From: Pseudanabaenales cyanobacterium
GTDB lineage: Bacteria; Cyanobacteriota; Cyanobacteriia; Phormidesmidales; Phormidesmidaceae
Direction of reading: 5' to 3'
DNA: 5,478 bases
NCBI GenBank assembly: GCA_022360135.1
Contig: JAKSDM010000141.1
Span: forward strand, 1 to 5,478
Shown here: positions 1 to 5,395 of the stretch, in pieces
How the letters are laid out: the number at the start of each line of letters is the position of its first letter
Position numbering within the stretch: the stretch's first letter is position 1
Notes under the pieces: generated by a model
What the model was told of the DNA's origin: nothing
Databases searched by the model: none
The model's input: the letters and a program-made list of their open reading frames with translations, nothing else
Position numbers and translations under genes: made by a program

Positions 1-410
1 GCCTGACTGCCTGGACCACTTTGAGCTCGGCGCAGAACAAAGAACAGCACTACCAGCAACAGAACTGGAATCAGGAGAGTGCTGAATACCCGAACCCAAA
101 CACTATCGTCATTTTGCGGTAGAACGACAATATCCACATCGTGGTCGGTGAGAATATTAATCAGGTCGGGATCATTGAGCAGGTTTACCACCACCCGACC
201 CTTACCATCGGGGGAGGTAAACTCGGCTTTAGTCCGATCTGCACTCATGTTAATCCGCTCTATCTGGTGATTTTCAACCGCCTTGATAAAGTCACTGTAC
301 CGCCAAGATTGGGTTTCTTGACCAGGATTGTCAAAAATAGCTGTCGCCAACGCAATGACGACGACGACGAGTAGCGCATATAACCCTGCATTTCTCCACC
401 GTTTATTCAC
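1..410 (-). CDS. ftsH: ATP-dependent zinc metalloprotease FtsH, N-terminal part (gene runs off left edge)
   Basis: FtsH is a membrane-anchored AAA+ protease that extracts and degrades damaged or unassembled membrane proteins. In cyanobacteria this includes photosystem II D1 protein and regulatory factors. The 136 complete codons visible cover only the membrane-proximal N-terminus: a first transmembrane helix at about residues 9-25, the FtsH extracytoplasmic domain at about 30-105 (with SADRT at 56-60 and NDPDLINILT at 79-88), a second helix at about 106-126, and the conserved cytosolic linker RRAQSGPGSQ at 127-136. The AAA+ ATPase and HExxH protease domains lie outside the window. From memory, the sequence resembles the FtsH1/FtsH3 group of Synechocystis more than FtsH2. 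The start is GTG at 408-410, because TAGGAGG sits 10 nt upstream and the encoded WRNAGLYALL start matches the family. A 109-bp gap separates it from the upstream co-oriented gene, so it may have its own promoter. Confidence 0.95.
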   Translation of the reverse strand, partial: MNKRWRNAGLYALLVVVVIALATAIFDNPGQETQSWRYSDFIKAVENHQIERINMSADRTKAEFTSPDGKGRVVVNLLNDPDLINILTDHDVDIVVLPQNDDSVWVRVFSTLLIPVLLLVVLFFVLRRAQSGPGSQ

Positions 411-519
411 CGGGGTCAGGCCTCCTAAAACTTCAATATGAGGATGTTTCGTTTACCTTAATTTTTTGAATCGTCAAGCAAGTATTAATTAATGTTAACC
501 TATATTCAGAATTTCGTAT
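411..519 (-). promoter_or_regulatory. ftsH upstream region, possible weak promoter
   Basis: This AT-rich 109-bp gap lies between the end of the pabC-like gene and the start of ftsH. On the minus strand a TTGACG hexamer at 472-477 is a good -35 match, but the sequence 16-18 nt downstream (TAAACG or nearby) is a poor -10. A 10-bp AT palindrome, ATTAATTAAT, lies at 484-493 just upstream and could be an UP-like or regulator-binding sequence. No rho-independent terminator hairpin follows pabC, so read-through into ftsH is possible. The promoter assignment is inference only. Confidence 0.25.
421..427 (-). promoter_or_regulatory. Shine-Dalgarno site of ftsH
   Basis: On the minus strand this reads TAGGAGG, an almost perfect complement to the 16S rRNA 3' end, 10 nt before the GTG codon at 408-410. 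It decides the GTG start: there is no ATG in this frame near the N-terminus, and the upstream frame offers no better candidate. Confidence 0.8.
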
Positions 520-1341
520 CTAGGGGGGGCAATAGTACCCCCGCAAAATCTCAAAACTCCTGTGATAGGCGCTGTATTCCAGTTTAGTGCTGTCATCCAG
601 AATTGTGTGTATGGGAATCAGCTCTATCACACTATTGCTATAGGCGATCGCCTCAAACTGCCTTACTTGCTCAGGTGTCCAAGGGGCTTCTATCACTGAC
701 TGAGACTTCGATTCCAGCCAGTGCAGCAGTTGCGATCGGGCTAACCCTGGCAAGATCCCCACATTGACGGGCGGTGTCCACCAGCACCCTTCACCCCATC
801 CCCACAGATTTCCAGTACTGGTTTCCAGCCAATTTCCTAGATCATCTCTTAGGATGGCCTCTCTGGCTCCCCGCCGTTGCGCCGCCTGCAGCGCTAGCCA
901 GCAACCCAGATAATTCCCCGTCTTATGAAACGCCTGGGAACGCCGATATTGGGAGGCATTATCAGTAAGCCAAGCCGTGACGCCATGCTGCTGGAGATCG
1001 GGCAAATCCGATGGCAAAAATCGTCCGGTTATCCACTCCCGTCCGTCCGGGAACACGGTAATCCGCAACACTGGATAGGTTTCTTTGAGGACATTAGCTC
1101 CTTTAAGAATTTGCCCCCATTCCGGTTCTTGCCAGCCAAAACCTTGGAGACTGGTTTGAAGGCGGTTGCAATGTCCAATCCAATTCGTCAGCGGATGCGC
1201 TATGGAGTTTTGGTAGATGCGCAGGGTGGTGAAAACAGTGGCGCCGTAGAGTAGTCCAGGCTCATCAAAGTTTAGGCTCAGCGTACCGGATTGAAACAAA
1301 CCGCCATCATACCAAAAGCAGGGGGGGAGAAGTTTGGACAA
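520..1341 (-). CDS. pabC: Aminotransferase class IV, probable aminodeoxychorismate lyase (PabC)
   Basis: This 273-residue protein has the size and fold signature of PLP-dependent fold-type IV enzymes. Aminodeoxychorismate lyase releases pyruvate from 4-amino-4-deoxychorismate to give p-aminobenzoate for folate synthesis in the cytosol. Visible landmarks are the N-terminal FWYDGG and EPGLLYGATVFTTLR (27-41), the H..RL motif (H57, R60, L61), the likely Schiff-base lysine K140 in HKTGNY, E173 in WLETSTGN (contacting the pyridine nitrogen), and ILPGLAR (196-202), which matches the cofactor-phosphate loop of the family. The only usable start is TTG at 1339-1341: an in-frame TGA lies just upstream and later starts would delete the conserved FWYDGG strand. 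No clear Shine-Dalgarno is present, and the DUF29 stop lies 2 bp upstream, so translation is probably coupled. Runs of seven C lie at both ends of the gene. Branched-chain or D-amino acid aminotransferase activity cannot be excluded from sequence alone. Confidence 0.85.
   Translation of the reverse strand: MSKLLPPCFWYDGGLFQSGTLSLNFDEPGLLYGATVFTTLRIYQNSIAHPLTNWIGHCNRLQTSLQGFGWQEPEWGQILKGANVLKETYPVLRITVFPDGREWITGRFLPSDLPDLQQHGVTAWLTDNASQYRRSQAFHKTGNYLGCWLALQAAQRRGAREAILRDDLGNWLETSTGNLWGWGEGCWWTPPVNVGILPGLARSQLLHWLESKSQSVIEAPWTPEQVRQFEAIAYSNSVIELIPIHTILDDSTKLEYSAYHRSFEILRGYYCPP
644..651. repeat. HIP1 octamer GCGATCGC
   Basis: A perfect HIP1 palindrome, extended to the 10-mer GGCGATCGCC (643-652), inside the pabC-like gene. 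It is a cyanobacterial genomic signature. Confidence 0.9.
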
Positions 1342-1343
1342 AT

Positions 1344-1817
1344 TTATTTTTCAGAATCCCCTAAGTAATCAGCATGCAGAATTTCTTCTGGGATAAAGGG
1401 AGATTGGGTTGGAAACGTATCTACCGCCAGTCCGGTTTCGGCGGCGGCTAACTCCTTAGCCTCCTGGTAGCATTCACCAAAAACCTCATAGGAATAAGAC
1501 TTCAAACTGGGACTCTCTTGGAAAGCCCTTTGGATGCTTTGGCGATGCTCTACGATGGTGTACCGCCAGCTATTGGAGCGTTTCCCAGGTTGATACCTGT
1601 GTTTGAGTAGATGCATCAATAAAATTTTCAGATTGCTGTAAACCGCTCTTTTCTCACTCCTCCCCATGTCCTCGACTTCTTCAAGTAAGTTGTCGATATC
1701 TAATTCAGACAGCGTTCCTTCGCGTAGGAGTTTAGCAGTTGTCTCCAGCCAAAGATAATAGTCCTGGTCATACAAAGCAGCAAGCTTTTGGGGAGTAGTC
1801 GGCAATCTTGTTGTCAT
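1344..1817 (-). CDS. DUF29 family protein
   Basis: DUF29 proteins are short, mostly helical proteins of unknown function, present in many copies in cyanobacterial genomes. The features seen are YDQDYYLWLE (16-25) at the N-terminus, an acidic helix ELDIDNLLEEVEDMGRSEKRA (38-58), LLMHLLKHRYQPGKRSNSW (66-84), and the C-terminal TFPTQSPFIPEEIL (134-147). All are in the order typical of the family, and the 157-residue length is close to the norm. I chose ATG at 1815-1817 because family members usually begin shortly before YDQD. The frame stays open to a TTG at 1857-1859, which would add 14 residues lacking family resemblance. Neither start has a strong ribosome-binding site. The stop TAA at 1344-1346 is 2 bp from the TTG start of the pabC-like gene, so the two form an operon. 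There is no signal peptide or membrane segment. Its role is unknown; the pairing with pabC may be incidental. Confidence 0.9.
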   Translation of the reverse strand: MTTRLPTTPQKLAALYDQDYYLWLETTAKLLREGTLSELDIDNLLEEVEDMGRSEKRAVYSNLKILLMHLLKHRYQPGKRSNSWRYTIVEHRQSIQRAFQESPSLKSYSYEVFGECYQEAKELAAAETGLAVDTFPTQSPFIPEEILHADYLGDSEK

Positions 1818-1876
1818 AGTGTGAACTCTGGCGCCGGAATTGACCTCAACATCTGCCAATTGGACCTAGAATCGTT

Positions 1877-1904
1877 TTGCCAGGGTTGAGTGATGAAATA
1901 TTAT
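1877..1904 (+). promoter_or_regulatory. Candidate sigma70-type promoter for the LHPP-like phosphatase gene
   Basis: TTGCCA at 1877-1882 (five of six matches to TTGACA) and TATTAT at 1899-1904 (five of six to TATAAT) are separated by 16 bp. Transcription would start near 1911 and give a leader of about 127 nt before GTG 2038. The hexamers are visible; promoter function is inferred. Confidence 0.45.
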
Positions 1905-1905
1905 A
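1900..1905 (-). promoter_or_regulatory. Candidate -10 element for the DUF29-pabC operon
   Basis: The minus strand reads a perfect TATAAT, which would start transcription near 1893 and leave about 76 nt of leader before ATG 1817. The hexamer 17 bp upstream (TGGAGG) is a poor -35, so this would be a -35-less promoter. It overlaps the plus-strand -10 element almost base for base. Confidence 0.35.
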
Positions 1906-1946
1906 GTAATGCGCTTTCTAATCCTCCAGTAGTCAGATAGAGTTGA

Positions 1947-2008
1947 GGAGATCACGCCTGATTGTAAAATTTGACTCACTTTCTTCTTTGTGAGATCCAG
2001 TAATCTCC
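1947..2008 (+). promoter_or_regulatory. Phosphatase-gene leader with mutually exclusive short stems
   Basis: Three short complementary pairings compete in the predicted leader. CTCAC (1975-1979) can pair with GTGAG (1990-1994). GAGAT (1992-1996) can pair with ATCTC (2003-2007). GGAGAT (1947-1952) can pair with ATCTCC (2003-2008). Each stem is only 5-6 bp, so formation is uncertain and no known riboswitch family is recognised. ATCTCC lies just before AAGGAA (2009-2014), which is 23 nt from the GTG and so is a doubtful ribosome-binding site. Confidence 0.15.
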
Positions 2009-2037
2009 AAGGAATCACGACCCTTTAGATGAGTTAA

Positions 2038-2829
2038 GTGGGTGACGTTGTGACTGCAGAACTGTTCTCGCACATTAAAGGCTTGCTCTTGGATATCAAT
2101 GGAGTTTTTTATGTCGGGAATCGCTTATTGCCTGGCGCTGCCGACGTGATCAAAGCCTTGAGGGACAGAGATATGCCGTTTCGAATAGTCACCAATAACA
2201 CCAATGAATCCCTCGCCACACTGCACAGAAACCTTAATAAGATGGGGCTGCCGATTAAACAGCACGAAATCATTAGCGCTCCCTATGCAGCCGTGCTGTA
2301 CCTGAGGCAAAGGGGCAAGCCCAAATGTTTTCTACTGTTGGATGACAAAGTAGTATCAGATTTCCAAGAGTTCCCAGTCTCAGAAACGGACGCCGAGGTG
2401 GTCGTGGTTGGCGACATGGGCGATGGTTGGACCTACCGGGTTCTCAACCGCGCCTTTCATTTAATTATGAAAGGGGCTGAATTAGTTGCTTTGCATAAAG
2501 GCCGCTATTGGCAGTGGGAAGCTGGTTTGCAGTTAGATATTGGCGCCTTTGTGGCTGGTTTAGAGTATTCTACTGAGAGGACCGCCACTGTCATTGGCAA
2601 GCCGTCTTCATCCTTCTTCAAGCTGGCTCTGGATGACCTCGGATTAACCGCAGACGAGGTGGCGATGGTGGGAGATGATATTGAGGCGGATGTGGGCGGG
2701 GCTCAGGCAATGGGATTAAAGGGGATTCTGGTTAAGACTGGCAAATATCGGGACACTTTTGCCGAAAAATCCGATATTGTACCAGATTTGACGTTGGCGT
2801 CAGTCGCAGCGATCGCACCGATGCTTTGA
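2038..2829 (+). CDS. HAD-IIA family hydrolase, LHPP-type (phospholysine/phosphohistidine phosphatase-like)
   Basis: This 263-residue cytosolic HAD phosphatase has a C2-type cap and resembles the TIGR01458/LHPP group; animal members hydrolyse N-phosphorylated lysine, histidine and imidodiphosphate. Motif I is LLLDINGVFY (17-25) with nucleophile D19, but the usual second Asp is N21; LHPP proteins also deviate here (DISG). Motif II is TNNTN (52-56). The cap holds HKGRYWQWEAGLQLDIGAF (153-171), matching the LHPP GKGRYYKE..GL.LD.G pattern. Motif III is K188 in GKPSSSFF, and motif IV is VGDDIEADVGGAQ (211-223). A TAA codon directly precedes GTG 2038, so only that GTG or GTG 2050 (four residues shorter) can start it. 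Neither has a strong Shine-Dalgarno; the upstream GGTGA gives 2050 slight support. It is divergent from DUF29 and converges on the prolyl oligopeptidase gene. The physiological substrate in bacteria is not known. A general p-nitrophenyl phosphatase-like role is the alternative. Confidence 0.9.
   Translation: MGDVVTAELFSHIKGLLLDINGVFYVGNRLLPGAADVIKALRDRDMPFRIVTNNTNESLATLHRNLNKMGLPIKQHEIISAPYAAVLYLRQRGKPKCFLLLDDKVVSDFQEFPVSETDAEVVVVGDMGDGWTYRVLNRAFHLIMKGAELVALHKGRYWQWEAGLQLDIGAFVAGLEYSTERTATVIGKPSSSFFKLALDDLGLTADEVAMVGDDIEADVGGAQAMGLKGILVKTGKYRDTFAEKSDIVPDLTLASVAAIAPML
2809..2816. repeat. HIP1 octamer GCGATCGC
   Basis: A perfect HIP1 palindrome near the 3' end of the phosphatase gene, where it encodes Ala-Ile-Ala. 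Confidence 0.9.
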
Positions 2830-2846
2830 ACCAGAGAAACCGCCGC

Positions 2847-5051
2847 CTAAAATTCCGGCTCCACCCCCAAATTGTGAAAAATAAACGAATAGATATCCGC
2901 CGCTTCCGCAATCTGCTTACTTGTATTACTCGCCCCATGCCCTGAATTGGTGTCAATGCGAATCAAGATGGGATTTCTCCCTGCTTGTCTAGACTGTAAA
3001 GTAGCGGCGTACTTATAAGAATGGGCGGGAACGACCCGATCATCGCGATCGGCCGTAGTGATTAGGGTGGCGGGATAGTGGACCCCTTCACGGATATTGT
3101 GGAGGGGTGAGTAGCGGTAGAGATTGTGGAAATCAGCCTCATTATCACTCGATCCGTACTCAGGAATCCAATTCCAGCCGATGGTGAATTGGTGAAAGCG
3201 CAGCATATCCATAACCCCCGTTTGGGGAACCACTACCTTGAATAGATCAGGCCGCTGATTCATCACCACCCCCATCAGCAGACCGCCATTTGAGGCGCCG
3301 GTAATCGATAGATGGTTAGGGTCAGTATAGTGTTGGTCAATCAGATACTCAGCTGCTGCAATGAAATCATCAAAAGCGTTCTGCCGGTTCAGCCGTCTGG
3401 CCGCCTCGTGCCAGGTTCTGCCATACTCTCCGCCGCCGCGAATATTGGCTAGCGCAAAGACGAACCCTTGCTCCAGTAAGGCGATTCTAAAGGGACTGAA
3501 CCAAGGTTGGACGGAACTTCCAAAGCCGCCATAAGCTGTGAGCAGGGTTGGATTGTCTCCATTTAGTTCGAGCCCCTTGCGATGGATGATGAACATGGGG
3601 ATGCGGGTCCCATCTTTGCTCTGATAAAAAATCTGCTGCGTCTCATAGTCATCCAAGTCGAAGTGGAGACCAGGGATGCGGAAGACAGAAGACTGGCGGG
3701 CGGCAATATCGTAACGGTAGATGGTGGATGGGTAGGTGAAAGAGGTGAAGGTGTAAAACACGAACGGGTCGTCGTTGTTACCATCAAAACCGACAGCTGT
3801 GCCTAGAGTAGGAAGTTCGATTTCATTTTCCAGCTCGCCATCCAGGCTAAAGACATAGGATCGAGTAGCAACATCCTCAAGATAGGTGACAAATAACTTG
3901 CCCCCCGCCAAGGTGATGCTCTCTAGCGGTTTTGGCCCTTCGGGCAACAGGGTTCGCCAGTCTTCTGCCGCTGGTTGTTGAGGATCATACAGAATCACTC
4001 TGCCATTTGGGGCGCCTTGATTAGTCCATAGCAGCAAGCGATCGCCGACATTATCGATAACCCCATAATGGTCTTCGCCGATGGTGTCTACGATGGGAGT
4101 AAAGGCCGATTCAGGCTGGGAAAGGTCGCGAAAATACAGCGCATTACCTTCCTTCCCGGATCCGCGCTCATTCACATACAGAATTAAAAACCGTTCATCT
4201 TCCGTTGTCTCCAACACATGAAAGCGGTGTGGATTCTGCCGATCTTCGTAAACCAGCCGATCGGCGGATTGAGGGGAGCCAACCTGATGGTAATAGACCT
4301 TGTGGAACTCATTTCTAGAGGATAGCTCTGTCCCTGGTTCAGGCGCGTCATAGCGACTGTAATAAAAACCATTACCCTGCCAAGCAATATTAGAAACTTT
4401 TACCCACTGAAGTTCATCCGGCAGCCGTTCTCCGGTAGCAACGTCCATAACGTGATAAGTTTCCCAGTCTGAGCCCCCCTCGGAAATACCGTAGGCAGCA
4501 TACCGCCCCTCTTTGGAGAGAACAAAATTGATCAGACGAGTCGTCCCATCTTCAGAAAACTGATTGGGATCAAGCAAGACCTCGGGTTCTCCCCCTAAAC
4601 CATGTTGCCGATAGAGGACGTTCTGATTTTGTAACCCATCATTTTTAAAGAAGAAATAATGGTCACCTCTTCTGACTGGCGCAGAATATCTAGGATAGCT
4701 ATACAGCGCCTGCAGACGATTCATCAGGGCCTGACGATAGGGGATATCTGTCAAGTAAGCAGAAGTTAGCTGGTTTTGGGCTTCCACCCACCGGACAGTC
4801 GCCGGTGAAGTTTGATCCTCTAACCAACGATAGGGATCGGTAACGGGGGAGCCAAAATAGTGATCCGTTTGTAAAACTTTAGGCGTTTCAGGATAGGGAA
4901 GCCTTTGTTGACGGGCGCTTTGAAACACCTGAGCTAGTCCCCTTTGAGCTAAAAAGGCGGCGTCCCTTCTACCCCTTGCTCTCGCTAAAACGTCTGGAGT
5001 CAATGCTAGGACAAGCAGAGAGGACACAATAATCATTGGTAATCGTGACAT
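2847..5051 (-). CDS. Exported prolyl oligopeptidase (peptidase family S9A)
   Basis: This serine peptidase cleaves short peptides after proline. The 734 residues comprise a signal peptide (MSR then a hydrophobic core at about 4-18, likely cleavage after VLA at 21-23), a basic linker at about 24-52, the N-terminal and seven-bladed beta-propeller region at about 53-480, and an alpha/beta hydrolase domain to the end. The catalytic triad is complete: S587 in GASNGG, D670 in TADRDDRV, and H705 in SGHGAS. Substrate-site residues match porcine POP: Y507 (oxyanion hole), N588, W628 (stacks on proline) and R672 (P2 carbonyl). The mature length fits the roughly 710-residue cytosolic enzymes, so the extra length is the leader. 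This points to a periplasmic or secreted enzyme. The start is ATG 5049-5051; an internal ATG at residue 6 would lose the basic n-region. No strong Shine-Dalgarno is visible. Its stop lies 17 bp from the phosphatase stop, with no hairpin between. Confidence 0.95.
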   Translation of the reverse strand: MSRLPMIIVSSLLVLALTPDVLARARGRRDAAFLAQRGLAQVFQSARQQRLPYPETPKVLQTDHYFGSPVTDPYRWLEDQTSPATVRWVEAQNQLTSAYLTDIPYRQALMNRLQALYSYPRYSAPVRRGDHYFFFKNDGLQNQNVLYRQHGLGGEPEVLLDPNQFSEDGTTRLINFVLSKEGRYAAYGISEGGSDWETYHVMDVATGERLPDELQWVKVSNIAWQGNGFYYSRYDAPEPGTELSSRNEFHKVYYHQVGSPQSADRLVYEDRQNPHRFHVLETTEDERFLILYVNERGSGKEGNALYFRDLSQPESAFTPIVDTIGEDHYGVIDNVGDRLLLWTNQGAPNGRVILYDPQQPAAEDWRTLLPEGPKPLESITLAGGKLFVTYLEDVATRSYVFSLDGELENEIELPTLGTAVGFDGNNDDPFVFYTFTSFTYPSTIYRYDIAARQSSVFRIPGLHFDLDDYETQQIFYQSKDGTRIPMFIIHRKGLELNGDNPTLLTAYGGFGSSVQPWFSPFRIALLEQGFVFALANIRGGGEYGRTWHEAARRLNRQNAFDDFIAAAEYLIDQHYTDPNHLSITGASNGGLLMGVVMNQRPDLFKVVVPQTGVMDMLRFHQFTIGWNWIPEYGSSDNEADFHNLYRYSPLHNIREGVHYPATLITTADRDDRVVPAHSYKYAATLQSRQAGRNPILIRIDTNSGHGASNTSKQIAEAADIYSFIFHNLGVEPEF
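4038..4045. repeat. HIP1 octamer GCGATCGC
   Basis: A perfect HIP1 palindrome in the propeller-coding part of the oligopeptidase gene, at the codons for Gly-Asp-Arg (336-338). Confidence 0.9.
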
Positions 5052-5080
5052 AGGAACTCTGTAATTTTTGCTGACATACA

Positions 5081-5090
5081 GCGTATACGC
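5081..5090. promoter_or_regulatory. 10-bp palindrome GCGTATACGC upstream of the oligopeptidase gene
   Basis: A perfect palindrome lies 29 bp upstream of the oligopeptidase ATG. On the minus strand it contains TATACG, a partial -10 match, so it could overlap a core promoter or be an operator. Several 10-bp palindromes are expected by chance in a window this size, so support is weak. Confidence 0.15.
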
Positions 5091-5232
5091 CTCAAGTTTA
5101 AGCTTATCCGCAATGTCTTTAATTGGACCTACCCAAGAGCAAGGCTCCCTGCTCTCCTGGCTCCCCCTACTCCCCTTGGCTCAGCTCAACTTAGGGAACT
5201 GCGGCTAAATAACATCCCATCTACCCTGAGAG

Positions 5233-5271
5233 GATTTTAGATTTTGGATTTTAGATTTTAGATTTTGGATT
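5233..5271. repeat. Heptanucleotide tandem repeat GATTTTR
   Basis: Five consecutive 7-bp units (GATTTTA, GATTTTG, GATTTTA, GATTTTA, GATTTTG) are followed by a partial GATT. This matches the short tandemly repeated repetitive (STRR) heptamers scattered through intergenic DNA of many cyanobacteria. No function is known; copy number usually varies between strains. Confidence 0.9.
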
Positions 5272-5350
5272 GGGTCATCAGGAATGGCCTGTCCCCTATT
5301 CCCTGCTCCCTATCTCCCTACCCCGGCGCTCCCTGCCCTCCCCTGCCTCC

Positions 5351-5395
5351 CCATCTCCCCCATCTCCCCCATCTCCCCCATCTCCCCCATCTCCC
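5351..5395. repeat. 9-bp tandem repeat CCATCTCCC, five perfect copies, G-quadruplex-capable
   Basis: Five perfect head-to-tail copies are embedded in a longer pyrimidine-rich tract (about 5289-5405). The minus strand therefore carries regularly spaced G5 tracts separated by AGAT, which satisfies the G3+N1-7 rule for an intramolecular G-quadruplex. The G-rich strand is the same strand as the oligopeptidase coding sequence, which lies 300 bp downstream. Confidence 0.9.

Noticed and set aside
79..374. Plus-strand open frames opposite the ftsH start
   Set aside because: The minus-strand frame encodes unmistakable FtsH residues; the plus-strand peptides have no recognisable features and lie wholly opposite it.
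774..1254. Plus-strand open frames opposite the pabC-like gene
   Set aside because: They are antisense to a conserved enzyme and show no ribosome-binding sites or family resemblance.
2029..2037. Minimal start-stop frame ATG AGT TAA just before GTG 2038
   Set aside because: A Met-Ser-stop triplet set is too short to interpret without ribosome profiling; it could be chance.
3563..3806. Open frames on both strands within the oligopeptidase gene
   Set aside because: Out-of-frame shadows of the beta-propeller coding sequence.
5136..5155. Inverted repeat AGAGCA / TGCTCT
   Set aside because: Six-bp stem with an 8-nt loop and no T-tract; not a credible terminator and within chance expectation.
5233..5395. 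Possible CRISPR array from the tandem repeats
   Set aside because: Units of 7 and 9 bp are directly contiguous with no spacers; these are simple tandem repeats.
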